NCBI GenBank assembly: GCA_011390335.1
Contig: JAABSO010000001.1
Location: 186,001-250,000 of the forward strand
Reading direction: 5' to 3'
DNA length: 64,000 nucleotides
Source of the DNA: Desulfotignum sp.
GTDB taxonomy: Bacteria; Desulfobacterota; Desulfobacteria; Desulfobacterales; Desulfobacteraceae
The translations under genes and the position numbers were made by a program. The notes beneath the pieces are model-generated. The model ran no database searches and was not told where the DNA came from. It worked only from the letters and a program-made list of their open reading frames with translations. Shown piece after piece: positions 1 to 11,152 of the stretch; position 1 is the first letter of the stretch, and each line of letters opens with the position of its first letter.

Positions 1-2036
1 TGCAGCACCTGGGCAAGAACGGTTTCCGCAATATAGGTGAGGTGGTCACTGACCTTCATCAACGGAAAATCCCCGCTCACATCCGCTGCCGCTACCCGCA
101 GGGTGTTGACCTGGCGGAAGATATTCAACTCTTCCAGCAGGTATTCCATGTCATGGGGATCAATTTTGGCCATTCTGGCAGCCATTTCCTTTTCCAGGGC
201 ATTTTTTTTGGGTGGAGCATACAGGGTGGCCGGGTGCATGAGTTCATCCAGCAGCACCGGATGGTTGGACAAAAAGGAGATGATCCAGGGACTTCTGGTG
301 GCAAGGGTGATCAGGGTATCCAGGGCAGCTGCACTTTCTATGAGCAGCGACAGGTAGGTTGTCCTGCGTTCAATGGTGATGATCAAATCCACCAGCCGCA
401 CCAGAACTGCCCCGCTGTCTGTTGATCTGCCCACTTTTTTAATGAGTACCGGCACCAGCCGTGCCAGTTTTTTCCTGCCGGCAGGGGTGAGGCGCAAGGT
501 ATTGGGATGGGAGGCCAGGGACCTGAGCACCGACAATACCCGCCCCGGATCTTCATACCCTGCCACTTCAATAGCTTCCGGTGAAAACTGGGGGTCATTG
601 ATATTCATCCATATTTCCTTTAAATCCCTGGCAGCCGGGTCTTTTTTGTCCTCTGTATCCGTGACAAGGAGCTGGGAAAAATGGGAATGCACTGTTGCCA
701 GGACCTGGTCCAGATCTTCTTTGAACTTTTTGAATGCATCATATCCCATGGAAAGTGCCAGAATCTGCTGCTGGTCAGAATGATCCGGAATGTCATGGGT
801 CTGGAGATCCTGGTATTCCTGGAGCCGGTTTTCCACTGTGCGCAAAAAGATGTAACATTGTTTCAGGTCGTCTCTTGTCGCGCTGTCAATGCAGTCATGC
901 ACCACCAGCAAATCCAGAACCTGTAAAATCCCGGGGGCCTGCAGGGAGGGCTCCACCCCGCCTCTGATAAGCTGGAACAGCTGGCCGAAAAACTCGATTT
1001 CCCGAATCCCGCCGGCACCCAGCTTGATATTGTTTTTCAACCGGGCATTTTTCACCTGCAGGGTAATGCGCTGCTTCATGTCCCTAAAAGAATCAAATGA
1101 TCCGTAATCAAAATACCGGCGAAAGATGAATCCGTTGAGATTATGGAGCAGCAGACGGCCGGCGGCAAGATCTCCTGCCACGGGGGCGGCCTTGATCATG
1201 GCGTACCTTTCCCATTCCCTTCCCTGGGCCTGGTAATATTCCTCAAACGCATCTGTGCTCATGACCAGCGGGCCGCTGTCCCCGAATGGCCGCAGCCGGG
1301 TATCCACCCGGTAAAAATGGCTGCCGCCGGAGCCGGCAAAAAAGGACAGAAACTGCTTGCACAGCCGGGTGAAAAAATCCTGGTTCGATGTCTTGATCCG
1401 CCCGTTCAGCCAGGTGTCTCCTTCTTTAGGATACACAAAGACAAGATCGATGTCCGAAGAAAAATTCAGCTCATCAGCCCCCAGTTTTCCCATGCCCAGG
1501 ACCACCATATGCTGGGCATGGCCGTGCTTGTCCAGGGGGGTACCGTGGGTGGCACACAGTTTTTCATAAAGGAGATCAAGGGCGCGGGAGATACAGGCCC
1601 TGGCCAGGTGTGACAGATCGGAAAGGGTTTCGGACAGATCCGCCTTGCCGGTCAAATCCCGCCAGGCGATGCGGATGATCTCCCGGCGCTTGAAATCCAT
1701 CAACAGTTTTTGTGCCTGGTCTGCATCAGCTTTAGCAGTGACCTGTGCTGCCCGGTCCGAATACCATCCCTGTTTGCGGGCGGCGGCCAGATCCTTTGAG
1801 GCGGACAGGTCATGGAGTATACCCGGATCCCTTGCCAGGCAGTCCGCCACAAAGTCACTGAACAAAAACACCCGGACGAGATCCTCCGGGTTCACACTGC
1901 CTGCATCCAGTCCTTGCCCGGATGTTTCAAGGCGGTCATAAAACCGGTCCAGCCGGGTCATCAAAAGGGTTTTAAGAGAAGGGAACAGACCGGGAAATAC
2001 GGTATCGATCATCCGGGCATCGGGTTTGTCATCCAT
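1..2036 (-). CDS. glnE: Bifunctional glutamine-synthetase adenylyltransferase/deadenylase (partial, C-terminal end outside window)
   Basis: This cytoplasmic enzyme adjusts glutamine synthetase activity by adding or removing AMP in response to nitrogen status through PII. About 678 codons are visible from ATG at 2036 and the frame stays open to the left edge. GlnE is usually about 950 residues, so roughly the last quarter, the adenylyl-transfer domain, is outside. Near residues 185-205 is the nucleotidyltransferase signature GMGKLGADELNFSSDIDL, with the metal-binding D-x-D, which marks the N-terminal deadenylating domain. Helical repeats follow, as in the family. The ATG has only a poor ribosome site (GGCGG close by). 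The gene is divergent from the transglycosylase at 2318. The family assignment is firm; the missing end cannot be checked. Confidence 0.93.
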   Translation of the reverse strand, partial: MDDKPDARMIDTVFPGLFPSLKTLLMTRLDRFYDRLETSGQGLDAGSVNPEDLVRVFLFSDFVADCLARDPGILHDLSASKDLAAARKQGWYSDRAAQVTAKADADQAQKLLMDFKRREIIRIAWRDLTGKADLSETLSDLSHLARACISRALDLLYEKLCATHGTPLDKHGHAQHMVVLGMGKLGADELNFSSDIDLVFVYPKEGDTWLNGRIKTSNQDFFTRLCKQFLSFFAGSGGSHFYRVDTRLRPFGDSGPLVMSTDAFEEYYQAQGREWERYAMIKAAPVAGDLAAGRLLLHNLNGFIFRRYFDYGSFDSFRDMKQRITLQVKNARLKNNIKLGAGGIREIEFFGQLFQLIRGGVEPSLQAPGILQVLDLLVVHDCIDSATRDDLKQCYIFLRTVENRLQEYQDLQTHDIPDHSDQQQILALSMGYDAFKKFKEDLDQVLATVHSHFSQLLVTDTEDKKDPAARDLKEIWMNINDPQFSPEAIEVAGYEDPGRVLSVLRSLASHPNTLRLTPAGRKKLARLVPVLIKKVGRSTDSGAVLVRLVDLIITIERRTTYLSLLIESAAALDTLITLATRSPWIISFLSNHPVLLDELMHPATLYAPPKKNALEKEMAARMAKIDPHDMEYLLEELNIFRQVNTLRVAAADVSGDFPLMKVSDHLTYIAETVLAQVL

Positions 2037-2317
2037 GGCACCGCCAGACAGTTACGGGTTGTCATTTTTCATACATGGCGTTTTTCAGCCTTCATACATA
2101 ATATCAACAGCATTTTTTATCAAGTCCTGAAGCAGCACACAAGCCAGGTCTGTGACTTTGGGGGAATAATCATTTTCTTTTCATCCTGATCAGGATATGA
2201 TACTGAGACCATTGCATCTTTATGCAAAAACCTGATGAAACCGAACCACATAGCGCAGGGACACAAAAAAAGGGGAGGGGAAAAATCAGACGTTGTTGGT
2301 TGTTTGAAAAAAAAACC

Positions 2318-4207
2318 ATGTTTCGCCTGCTGCAGGCTGCTGCCGTCATTTTTTTCCTGGTGATGGTGTCTCCTATACAGGGACAGGCCGGCTCCCGGAC
2401 CATCGCGGTACCCATGACCCTGGATTATGACATGCTTGATTCCCTGACGTCCAATGCCGTGTTTTCAGGTCTGGAAAAACAGGCCGTGCTGGTGGAAGAT
2501 GCAGACGGCTGCCAGATTATCCGTGTATCAGACCCGAGTTTCCGCGAAGCAGACGGAAGCCTGTTTCTGGACATGCGCGTTCATGTCCGTTACGGTATTT
2601 CCGCAGGCAGTATCTGCCTGGTTCCAATCTCTTTTGACGGATTTCTGGTGACCCGCCTGCAGCCGGTGCTGGATCCAAAAACCTGGCAGCTGCGGTTTAC
2701 CACCGTGTCCTCCCGCCTGGAAACCCCGGACCGCAATCCGGCCCGGCTGGCGGATTATATCTGGCAGCGGGCCCGGGATCATCTTCCGGAACTGCTGGAC
2801 GGGATTGCCATCGACCTGGGCATCCCCCGGACCGCACTTGAAAAATTTCTGACAGCTGTCCTGCCCAAAGACAAGCCTGAAGATGTCCTCAGGGTTGTTG
2901 ACAGCCTGAAACCCGGCCCGGTTGACACCGGAAAAACCGGTTTGTCGTTTCAGCAGCATATGGATATTCCGGACACCATTTTCCGGAAATCCGCACCATC
3001 CGCCCCGGCTGTTCTTTCTCAGTCCCATAGGGAGGCATTCATCAACGCCTGGGAAACCTGGGATGCGTTCATGGTCCACCTGATCACCGCCCTGTCATCA
3101 CACCCCCTGACTCCGGATGAACAGCAGATTCTGCTGGATGTGATGCTGCGGCTGCGGTACGCTTTTTCCCAGGAACTGGAAAAGCCAGATCCCGAAACAG
3201 ATGATTTTGTCCGCAAACAGTTTATCATGAGCTGGAAGCTGATGTCACCGGTTTTCAGGAATCACCTCAAGGAGTCAGGCACCGATTCCATTCTGGGATA
3301 CCTGGCCTTTTTTTCCGCTGCCGATTCCCTGATGGCCCTGGACCGGCTCGGCCCTTTGCTGGGGCTGGACATCAGCGGGCAGGGGCTGCACCAGCTGGCA
3401 GCCCTGATGGCCGAAGGCAAGGCCCCGTCACTGAATTATGATCTTGATATATCCCCTGACCTGAAAACCACCCTGGGGGTCGGGCAGGCCGTGTCAGGCC
3501 GGACCGGCAGTCGTTTCAGGCTGAAACAGCTGCCCCGTATGTACCACCTGATTTCCGGTACGGCCATTGCCCGGGCAGAGGTCCCGAAAAAACACCTGGA
3601 TCATGCTCGGCAATGGCTCTTGGATCAGGAATCACCGGCTGCCTTTCTTGAAAAAACCATCCGCCTGATAAAAAAACAGACCGAAGAGAAACTGCAGGAC
3701 ACCCGGATCCCTGCGGACCGCCATGCCATGTTCCGCCGAACGGTTCTGGCCACTGCGTGGCAGGAAAGCTGTTTTCGACAGTTCATTAAAGCACAGGAAT
3801 CCATTAGTTACCTGCGCTCCTACAACCAGACATCTGTGGGCATCATGCAGATCAATGAACGGGTATGGCGCGGCATCTACGATCAGGACAAACTGCGTTG
3901 GGATATCGCCTACAATGCCATGACAGGGTGTGACATCCTTGAACTGTATTTCACCCGGTATGCGGTACGCTGGCAAAAAAAACAGCCTGACCCGGCCGTT
4001 GATGACGCTTTTCTGGCCGGGATGCTGTATGCCATGTACAATGGCGGCCCGGGACACCTGGAAAAATATGTTCAGCGCAGTGCCGGTTCTGGCAGCAGCT
4101 ATCTGAGCGACCGGCTTTTCCGGGAAAAGTGGACATGGCTCAAACAGGGGGATCTGGACCAGATCGGCCGCTGTCTGGCAGGCCGGCCCATATCGTTTGA
4201 ACAGTGA
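2318..4207 (+). CDS. Exported lytic transglycosylase, SLT domain
   Basis: Predicted periplasmic murein lytic transglycosylase of 629 residues that cleaves the glycan strand of peptidoglycan. The start at 2318 gives a clean signal peptide (MFRLLQAAAVIFFLVM, then a QGQA-G cleavage region). An in-frame ATG at 2222 would add 32 mostly polar and basic residues; neither start has a clear ribosome site. The catalytic SLT domain is at about residues 470-600: the AWQES motif holds the likely acid Glu483, followed by TSVGIMQINERVW and an AMYNGGPG motif, typical of Slt/MltC-like enzymes. The long N-terminal part (residues 30-450) is not recognised and may be a family-specific helical scaffold. The gene stands alone between glnE (divergent) and carA. 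Confidence 0.85.
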   Translation: MFRLLQAAAVIFFLVMVSPIQGQAGSRTIAVPMTLDYDMLDSLTSNAVFSGLEKQAVLVEDADGCQIIRVSDPSFREADGSLFLDMRVHVRYGISAGSICLVPISFDGFLVTRLQPVLDPKTWQLRFTTVSSRLETPDRNPARLADYIWQRARDHLPELLDGIAIDLGIPRTALEKFLTAVLPKDKPEDVLRVVDSLKPGPVDTGKTGLSFQQHMDIPDTIFRKSAPSAPAVLSQSHREAFINAWETWDAFMVHLITALSSHPLTPDEQQILLDVMLRLRYAFSQELEKPDPETDDFVRKQFIMSWKLMSPVFRNHLKESGTDSILGYLAFFSAADSLMALDRLGPLLGLDISGQGLHQLAALMAEGKAPSLNYDLDISPDLKTTLGVGQAVSGRTGSRFRLKQLPRMYHLISGTAIARAEVPKKHLDHARQWLLDQESPAAFLEKTIRLIKKQTEEKLQDTRIPADRHAMFRRTVLATAWQESCFRQFIKAQESISYLRSYNQTSVGIMQINERVWRGIYDQDKLRWDIAYNAMTGCDILELYFTRYAVRWQKKQPDPAVDDAFLAGMLYAMYNGGPGHLEKYVQRSAGSGSSYLSDRLFREKWTWLKQGDLDQIGRCLAGRPISFEQ

Positions 4208-4367
4208 GTAATTTATATTGAAATTCATCATTCCTGTCTTGCTAAAACGCTGTGTTTTATGATATTTATTGGGGCTTCAACAATGGAGCACGACTATGAA
4301 ATATGATCCGGACAGGCCTTCGGATCCGTGATGTCAACATAAGGTGGAAAACAGGTAAACAAAGAAG

Positions 4368-5510
4368 ATGAAAGCATTATTAGCCCTGGAAGACGGCAGA
4401 ACCTTTGCCTGCAGAAGCTTTACAGGACCAGGAGACGCCCGCGGTGAAGTGGTTTTCAACACCAGCATGACCGGTTACCAGGAGATCCTTACTGACCCCT
4501 CCTATTACGGCCAGATGGTGACCATGACCTACCCGCTCATTGGCAATTACGGGGTAAATCCTGAAGATATCGAATCAAACCGCATTCAGGTGCCTGCGTT
4601 TATCGTAAAAGAATACCAGGATTATCCCAGCAACTTCCGGTCCAAAGGAACCCTGGCCGATTATTTGATCAAAGGCCATGTCCTTGGGATCGAAGATCTG
4701 GATACCCGGGCCCTGACCCGGCACATCAGAAAATCCGGGGCCATGCGGGCGGCCATCTCCACCTCAGACCTGGATCCTGATTCTTTGGTGAAAAAAGCCC
4801 TTCAGGTGCCGGCCATGCAGGGCAGTGACCTGGTGGCATTTGTGACCACGAAAAAGCCCTATTTCTGGAAATACAACCAGCCGGACTATGTCAATGCCGA
4901 CTCCCTGTCCAGCAACTTTGTCTGGCGGCATCGGGGAAAAAAGCTTTCTGTGGTGGCCCTGGATTTCGGCATAAAGTACAACATTATCCGGTGCCTGGAA
5001 CGGGCCGGATGCGAAGTATTGACAGTACCGGCAAAAACATCTGCCGAGGTCATAAAAAAATTGCAGCCTGACGGCATCTTTCTGTCCAACGGACCCGGAG
5101 ATCCGGAACCGGTGACCTATGCGGTGGACACCATAAAGCAGCTGCTGGGATTTGTCCCGATTTTCGGGATCTGCTTAGGCATGCAGCTGTTGGGACTGGC
5201 CATGGGCGGAAAAACCCTGAAAATCAAATTCGGCCACAGGGGCGGAAACCAGCCTGTGAAAAATCTTGCCACAGGCAAGGTGGAAATCACCGCCCAGAAC
5301 CATGGCTTTGCCGTGGACTTAGACAGCCTCAAGAACAACGCCTCTGTTTTGACCCATATTAATCTGAATGAAGACTCTCTGGAAGGAATTCACGACGAAA
5401 CCCTGCAAGCCTTTGCCGTGCAATACCATCCGGAAGCTTCCCCCGGCCCCCATGATGCTGCCTATCTTTTCAACCAGTTTGCCAAAGTGATGACCCATGC
5501 CAAAGCGTAA
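4368..5510 (+). CDS. carA: Carbamoyl-phosphate synthase small (glutaminase) subunit
   Basis: The 380-residue subunit hydrolyses glutamine and passes ammonia through a tunnel to CarB, feeding arginine and pyrimidine synthesis. The N-terminal CPSase_sm domain runs to about residue 150. The C-terminal class I glutamine amidotransferase domain carries the nucleophile Cys269 in [10 protein letters not shown] and the His-Glu pair in YHPEASPGP, so it should be active. GGTGG lies about 25 bases ahead of the ATG and an AAGAAG run is immediately upstream. Its last 14 bases overlap carB, so the two subunits are translationally coupled. No pyrimidine-responsive leader is evident in the 160-base upstream gap. 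Confidence 0.97.
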   Translation: MKALLALEDGRTFACRSFTGPGDARGEVVFNTSMTGYQEILTDPSYYGQMVTMTYPLIGNYGVNPEDIESNRIQVPAFIVKEYQDYPSNFRSKGTLADYLIKGHVLGIEDLDTRALTRHIRKSGAMRAAISTSDLDPDSLVKKALQVPAMQGSDLVAFVTTKKPYFWKYNQPDYVNADSLSSNFVWRHRGKKLSVVALDFGIKYNIIRCLERAGCEVLTVPAKTSAEVIKKLQPDGIFLSNGPGDPEPVTYAVDTIKQLLGFVPIFGICLGMQLLGLAMGGKTLKIKFGHRGGNQPVKNLATGKVEITAQNHGFAVDLDSLKNNASVLTHINLNEDSLEGIHDETLQAFAVQYHPEASPGPHDAAYLFNQFAKVMTHAKA

Positions 5511-8500
5511 TGATATCAAAAAAATCCTGATCATCGGGGCCGGCCCCATTATCATCAGCCAGGCCTGCGAATTCGACTACTCCGGCACCCAGGCCTGCAA
5601 AGCCCTGAAAGAAGAAGGCTTTGAAGTTATCCTCATCAACTCCAATCCCGCCACCATCATGACCGATCCGGAAACCGCCGACCGCATCTATATTGAACCG
5701 GTCACCCCGGACACCCTGTGCAAGGTGATCAGGGCGGAACGCCCGGATGCCATTCTGCCCACCTTAGGGGGACAGACCGCACTGAACACCGCCATTGAAG
5801 CGGCCAAAACCGGTATATTTGAAGAATATAATGTGGAAATGATCGGCGCCTCCATTGATGCCATCAACAAGGCTGAAGACAGAGAGCTGTTCCGTAATGC
5901 CATGAACAAGATCGGCCTGCGCATTCCCAAGAGCGGGTTTGCCCATAATTTTACAGAAGTGGAAGCTGTGGCCCAGAAAATCGGGTTCCCTTTGATTGTC
6001 CGGCCCAGTTTTACCCTGGGCGGCACCGGCGGTGGGGTGGCCTACAACATGGAAGAGCTGAACCGCGTGGCAAAGTCCGGCCTGGATGCCTCTCTCATCA
6101 GCCAGATCCAGCTGGAGGAATCGGTGCTGGGTTGGAAGGAATACGAACTGGAGGTGATGCGGGATCATGCCGACAATGTGGTTATCATCTGCTCCATCGA
6201 GAATGTGGATGCCATGGGGGTGCACACCGGGGACTCCATCACCGTAGCCCCGATCCAGACCCTGTCGGACAAGGAATACCAGGTGCTGCGGGATGCCTCC
6301 ATTGCCATCATCCGGGAGATCGGTGTGGACACCGGCGGTTCCAATGTACAGTTTGCCGTGAACCCGGAAAACGGGGATGTGATCGTGGTGGAGATGAATC
6401 CCAGGGTGTCTCGAAGTTCGGCCCTGGCCTCCAAAGCCACCGGTTTTCCCATTGCCAAAATAGCGGCCAAACTGGCGGTGGGGTACACCCTGGATGAAAT
6501 CCCCAATGATATTACCGGGGAAACCATGGCCTGTTTTGAACCGTCCATTGATTATTGTGTGGTGAAAATTCCCAGGTGGACCTTTGAGAAATTTCCCGAA
6601 GCCCAGGATGTACTCACCACTGCCATGAAGTCTGTGGGCGAGACCATGGCCATCGGACGGACCTTTAAGGAGGCTTTTCAGAAGGGGCTGCGGTCCCTTG
6701 AGATCGGCCGGGCCGGATTCGGGGCTGACGGCAAGGACCATCTGCCGGATTCTCTGGCCGGAAACGACCTGGAATACAAGCTGTCCACCCCCAACTCCCA
6801 GCGGCTGTTTTATATCAAATACGCATTAAAACACAACATGCCCATCACCATGCTCCATGAACTCACCCATATTGATCCCTGGTTTCTGCACCAGATGCGC
6901 CAGATCGTGGAGATGGAAAACCAGATCAAGCTGGCCGGCAAAAACCTGCCCAGAGAACTGCTTGAAAAGGCTAAAAAATACGGGTTTTCCGACAAACAGC
7001 TGGCCTATCTTACCAATCTCACTGAAAAACAGGTGGAACAGGAACGAAAAAATTTGGGTATCGTGCCGGTGTATAAACTGGTTGACACCTGTGCCGCCGA
7101 ATTCCGGGCTGTCACCCCTTATTATTATTCCACCTATGAATCTGAATGCGAAGCCCGGGTCAGCGACAAAAAAAAGGTGATCATCCTGGGGGGCGGTCCC
7201 AACCGCATCGGCCAGGGTATCGAGTTCGACTACTGCTGCGTGCATGCCTCCTTTGCCCTTAAAGAAGAAGGGGTGGAATCCATCATGGTCAATTCCAACC
7301 CGGAAACCGTGTCCACAGATTATGACACCTCTGACAAGCTGTATTTTGAACCGTTGACCCATGAAGATGTGCTCCACATAGTGGAAAAGGAAAAACCCTT
7401 CGGGGTTATTGTCCAGTTCGGCGGCCAGACACCGCTGAACCTGGCCACCGGCCTGCACAAAGCAGGCGTCCCCATCATCGGTACCTCCCCGGAAAGCATT
7501 GACCGGGCAGAAGACCGGGATCTGTTCCAGGCCATGATGGACAAACTGGGGCTGCTTCAGCCGGAAAACGGCATTGCCCACTCCTATGATGAAGCCCTGG
7601 CCGTTGCCAGAGATATCGGGTACCCGGTCATGGTCCGGCCCTCTTTTGTACTGGGGGGACGGGCCATGAAAATCGTGTATGATGAAAATGATCTGGAGGA
7701 ATTTTTTGATCTTGCGGTGCAGGCATCACCGGACAAGCCCGTACTCATCGACAAATTCCTTGAAGAAGCCTTTGAACTGGATGTGGATGCCATCTCCGAC
7801 GGAGAAACCACGGTCATCGGCGGCATGATGGAACATATCGAGGAGGCCGGCATCCATTCGGGCGATTCTGCCTGTGTTTTGCCCCCTTACTCCATTGCCC
7901 CGCAGCACATCGATGAGATGGCGGATGCCGCCAAAGCCATTGCAAAGGAACTCAATGTCAAAGGATTGATGAACATCCAGTTCGGCATCATGAATGACAA
8001 GGTGTATGTCATCGAGGTGAATCCCCGGGCATCCAGAACCATCCCCTTTGTGTCCAAGGCAATCGGTGTTCCGCTGGCAAAACTGGCCACCAAGGTGATG
8101 CTGGGCCATACCTTACAAGATCTTGGGTTTACCACCCAGGTGATCCCGCCGTATTATTGTGTCAAAGAAGCGGTGATGCCCTTTGACCGGTTTGAAAATG
8201 TGGACCCGGTTCTGGGTCCGGAAATGAAATCCACCGGCGAGGTCATGGGCATTGACAAAGACCTGGGAGCAGCTGTGGCCAAATCCCAGATCGCCGCCGG
8301 CCAGAAACTGCCCGAATCCGGCACCGTGTTTATCTCGGTCCAGGACAAGGACAAGATGGCAGCCCTGCCAGTCGCAAAAGATTTTTATGATATGGGGTTC
8401 ACCATCATGGCCACCCGGGGAACTGCTGCATTTTTTGAAGAAAACCAGGTACCGGCCACCCTTGTGAAAAAAGTCTCTGCCGGCCGGCCCCATGTGGTGG

Positions 8501-8721
8501 ATGCCGTAAAAAACAAGGAAATCCAGCTCATTCTCAACACCGGGGCCACCAGTCAGACCCAGCGGGACGGGTATGAAATAAGGCGGGCCGCCATCAAATA
8601 CAAAATACCCTATGCCACCACCACCGACGGTACCCGGGCCATTTTAAGCGCCATAAAGGCATTGAAAAAAGAACGGTTGTCCGTCAAACCCATCCAGGAG
8701 TATCATAAGCAAAATGTCTGA
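5497..8721 (+). CDS. carB: Carbamoyl-phosphate synthase large subunit
   Basis: The 1074-residue synthetase subunit makes carbamoyl phosphate from bicarbonate, ammonia and two ATP. The two homologous ATP-grasp halves are visible. The first begins with [23 protein letters not shown] and the second repeats the pattern near residue 557 ([22 protein letters not shown]). Each half contains a VRPSF.LGG nucleotide-binding loop. The C-terminal MGS-like allosteric domain (about 940-1074) has the [10 protein letters not shown] and MATRGTA motifs where UMP or ornithine bind in the family. Full length and no missing key residues. It overlaps carA by 14 bases and purF by 8 bases, so it is the middle gene of a tightly coupled glutamine-amidotransferase operon. 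Confidence 0.97.
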   Translation: MPKRNDIKKILIIGAGPIIISQACEFDYSGTQACKALKEEGFEVILINSNPATIMTDPETADRIYIEPVTPDTLCKVIRAERPDAILPTLGGQTALNTAIEAAKTGIFEEYNVEMIGASIDAINKAEDRELFRNAMNKIGLRIPKSGFAHNFTEVEAVAQKIGFPLIVRPSFTLGGTGGGVAYNMEELNRVAKSGLDASLISQIQLEESVLGWKEYELEVMRDHADNVVIICSIENVDAMGVHTGDSITVAPIQTLSDKEYQVLRDASIAIIREIGVDTGGSNVQFAVNPENGDVIVVEMNPRVSRSSALASKATGFPIAKIAAKLAVGYTLDEIPNDITGETMACFEPSIDYCVVKIPRWTFEKFPEAQDVLTTAMKSVGETMAIGRTFKEAFQKGLRSLEIGRAGFGADGKDHLPDSLAGNDLEYKLSTPNSQRLFYIKYALKHNMPITMLHELTHIDPWFLHQMRQIVEMENQIKLAGKNLPRELLEKAKKYGFSDKQLAYLTNLTEKQVEQERKNLGIVPVYKLVDTCAAEFRAVTPYYYSTYESECEARVSDKKKVIILGGGPNRIGQGIEFDYCCVHASFALKEEGVESIMVNSNPETVSTDYDTSDKLYFEPLTHEDVLHIVEKEKPFGVIVQFGGQTPLNLATGLHKAGVPIIGTSPESIDRAEDRDLFQAMMDKLGLLQPENGIAHSYDEALAVARDIGYPVMVRPSFVLGGRAMKIVYDENDLEEFFDLAVQASPDKPVLIDKFLEEAFELDVDAISDGETTVIGGMMEHIEEAGIHSGDSACVLPPYSIAPQHIDEMADAAKAIAKELNVKGLMNIQFGIMNDKVYVIEVNPRASRTIPFVSKAIGVPLAKLATKVMLGHTLQDLGFTTQVIPPYYCVKEAVMPFDRFENVDPVLGPEMKSTGEVMGIDKDLGAAVAKSQIAAGQKLPESGTVFISVQDKDKMAALPVAKDFYDMGFTIMATRGTAAFFEENQVPATLVKKVSAGRPHVVDAVKNKEIQLILNTGATSQTQRDGYEIRRAAIKYKIPYATTTDGTRAILSAIKALKKERLSVKPIQEYHKQNV

Positions 8722-10147
8722 TTGTATGACCATCCCCCAAAGTGAACGGCCCAGGGATGAATGCGGCGTTTTCGGGTTGTACCAGCATCCGGAAGCCGCT
8801 AAAATCACCTATTTCGGCCTGTATGCCCTCCAGCACCGGGGCCAGGAAAGCGCCGGCATCTCTGTCAACCGGGGCATCAACGACAAGATCTTTTCCCACA
8901 AAGGCATGGGCCTGGTGCCGGAAATTTTCAACATGGATGACCTGGAGCGTATTGAAGGGGGTTCCGCCATCGGCCATGTCCGGTACTCCACCACCGGGGA
9001 TTCGGTGCTGCTCAATGCCCAGCCCTTTGTGGTCAACCACCGCCACCGCTCCTATGCCCTGGCCCACAACGGCAACCTGGTCAATGCCCATACCCTGAGA
9101 AAGGAACTGGAGGAGAAAGGTTCCATTTTCCAGACCACCATGGATTCCGAGGTATTTTTGCACCTGTTCATCAAAAACCTGGTGAAAGGTGACTATGAAA
9201 ATGCCATTCTCAAAGCGGTTTCCAAAATCCAGGGTGCCTATTCCATGATCCTGCTCACCTGCAAAGGCGAGATTATCGGCATGAAAGACCCCAACGGGTT
9301 TAGGCCCCTGGCACTGGGAAAACTCAACGGCCACTATGTGCTGGCATCGGAAACCTGTGCCTTTGATCTGATCCAGGCGGAATTCATCAGGGAACTGGAT
9401 CCCGGGGAGATCATCATCATCAATGAAGACGGCATCAAGAGTCTTCGGCATCCAAGAGCAGCGGCCCACAAAACACTGTGCATATTCGAATATATCTATT
9501 TTGCCCGCCCCGATTCCACCATTGACGGCAAAAACGTTTATGAAATGCGCAAAAACCACGGCCAGCGCCTGGCCCAGGAAAGCCATGTGGAGGCTGATCT
9601 GGTCATGCCGTTTCCTGATTCAGGGAACTATGCCGCCATCGGCTATGCCAGGGAATCAGGCATTCCCTTTGAAATGGGCATGATCCGAAACCATTATGTG
9701 GGCCGAAGCTTTATCCAGCCCACCCAGTCCATGAGAGATTTTTCCGTGCGCATCAAGCTCAACCCGGTAAGAGAGCTGATCAAAGGCAAGGACATCATCA
9801 TTATTGAAGATTCCATCATCCGGGGCACCACCGCCAAAACAAGGGTCAAGGCCCTTCGGGAACTGGGGGTTAAAAAGGTGCACATGCGAATTTCTTGTCC
9901 GCCCCATCGATTTCCCTGTTATTACGGCATTGACTTTTCCTCAAAAGGTGAACTCATTGCGGCCCAAAAATCGGTGGATGAACTGCGGGACTATCTGGGA
10001 CTGGATTCGCTGCACTATCTGTCCATTGAAGGCATGCTGGAGGCATCCGGGGTCACAGACCCGGAGCACAATTTCTGTAAAGCCTGCTTTGACGGAAACT
10101 ATCCGGTGCCCTTTGATCCCAAATTCACCAAGCAATGCATGGGATAG
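8714..10147 (+). CDS. purF: Amidophosphoribosyltransferase (glutamine PRPP amidotransferase)
   Basis: Catalyses the first committed step of purine synthesis, PRPP plus glutamine to phosphoribosylamine. The 477-residue product has a 16-residue leader before DECGVFG, whose Cys17 becomes the N-terminal nucleophile after propeptide removal, as in the Bacillus-type enzyme. The PRPP loop [13 protein letters not shown] is near residues 355-370. Cysteines in [15 protein letters not shown] and NFCKACF match the ligands of the structural [4Fe-4S] cluster of the B. subtilis class, which makes the enzyme oxygen-sensitive. It overlaps carB by 8 bases and its stop is immediately followed by the next gene's ATG. 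Confidence 0.96.
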   Translation: MSDCMTIPQSERPRDECGVFGLYQHPEAAKITYFGLYALQHRGQESAGISVNRGINDKIFSHKGMGLVPEIFNMDDLERIEGGSAIGHVRYSTTGDSVLLNAQPFVVNHRHRSYALAHNGNLVNAHTLRKELEEKGSIFQTTMDSEVFLHLFIKNLVKGDYENAILKAVSKIQGAYSMILLTCKGEIIGMKDPNGFRPLALGKLNGHYVLASETCAFDLIQAEFIRELDPGEIIIINEDGIKSLRHPRAAAHKTLCIFEYIYFARPDSTIDGKNVYEMRKNHGQRLAQESHVEADLVMPFPDSGNYAAIGYARESGIPFEMGMIRNHYVGRSFIQPTQSMRDFSVRIKLNPVRELIKGKDIIIIEDSIIRGTTAKTRVKALRELGVKKVHMRISCPPHRFPCYYGIDFSSKGELIAAQKSVDELRDYLGLDSLHYLSIEGMLEASGVTDPEHNFCKACFDGNYPVPFDPKFTKQCMG

Positions 10148-11152
10148 ATGATGCAAAAAAAAACTGTTGCCTTTTCCAAAGATGCATCCAACCTTTTTTT
10201 TCACATCCTAACCCAATGCAACCTGTCCTGTTCCCATTGCTATATCAACCCGGATCAGCACGGCAGACAAACCCTTTCCATTGATACCATCCAGCAGTGG
10301 CTTGGCCTGTTCGCCAAAAAGGCTTTTCAGACCAACCTGATTTTTTTAGGGGGCGAACCCACCCTGCACAAGGATCTGCCAGCAGCTGTAAAAGAAGCGA
10401 AAAGGCTGGGGTTTCATTCCATCACCATTGACACCAACGGGTTTCTTTTTCACGACATCCTGGAAAAAATCACCCCGGATGATGTGGATGTCATATCCTT
10501 TTCCCTGGACGGGGCCACCTGTGCCACCAATGATGCCATCCGGGGGAAAGGCAGCTATGATGCTGTTCTCTCAGGCATACACCGGGCGCGGAAAAAAGGG
10601 TTTACCTGTTCCATGATATATACGGTGTCGGACAAAAACCTGCACGAACTTTCCCGGATGCCGGATCTGGTGGCATCCCTTGATATTGACCGGTTTTTCA
10701 TCCAGGTTATCGGCATGCGGGGAAAATCCGCTGCAGCCGGGAAAAAAGCCCAGGTATCAAAAGAGCTCTGGCTGTCGGTCATTCCAGAAGTTGCCAAAAC
10801 CATTGCTAAAACCGGTGTCATTGTCACCTATCCCAAGGTGTTTCTGGAGCCGGAGGAAACTTTTGCATGCGCCGGCATGGTTGCGGACAACTATTTTGTG
10901 TTCCCCAACGGCCGGGTGTACCGCTGTCCTTTGTGTGAAGATTATCCTTTGCACTCTTTTAGCATTGAAAACAACAAAATAGTGCCGGCCCCTCCTGTTA
11001 ACGAAACCCATCTGTTCGACCTGGCCATACCCGAAGGTTGTGTCATGAACAAGATCATCCAGCCGGGCAACCTGGACTATCTGGCAGACGGAAAACCGGC
11101 CCACAGAATAGCCTGCTGCATGCTCAAACAGGAGATCCGGTCTCAGCCCTAG
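10148..11152 (+). CDS. Radical SAM protein with SPASM-like C-terminus, function unknown
   Basis: This 334-residue protein has the radical SAM motif CNLSCSHC near residues 24-31, followed by the GGEPTL motif and DTNGF, all typical of the SAM-binding barrel. The C-terminal part has further cysteines (FACAGM, YRCPLCED, ACCMLKQ) resembling a SPASM or twitch auxiliary cluster region. Such proteins modify peptides or act on small molecules; no small precursor peptide gene is visible beside it. It starts at the first base after the purF stop (an ATGATG pair), so it is translated as part of the carAB-purF operon. It converges with the helicase gene, sharing 4 bases. The substrate is unknown. Confidence 0.8.
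   Translation: MMQKKTVAFSKDASNLFFHILTQCNLSCSHCYINPDQHGRQTLSIDTIQQWLGLFAKKAFQTNLIFLGGEPTLHKDLPAAVKEAKRLGFHSITIDTNGFLFHDILEKITPDDVDVISFSLDGATCATNDAIRGKGSYDAVLSGIHRARKKGFTCSMIYTVSDKNLHELSRMPDLVASLDIDRFFIQVIGMRGKSAAAGKKAQVSKELWLSVIPEVAKTIAKTGVIVTYPKVFLEPEETFACAGMVADNYFVFPNGRVYRCPLCEDYPLHSFSIENNKIVPAPPVNETHLFDLAIPEGCVMNKIIQPGNLDYLADGKPAHRIACCMLKQEIRSQP

Noticed and set aside
5764..6741. A 325-residue open frame opposite carB
   Set aside because: Antisense shadow; carB is conserved over the whole stretch.
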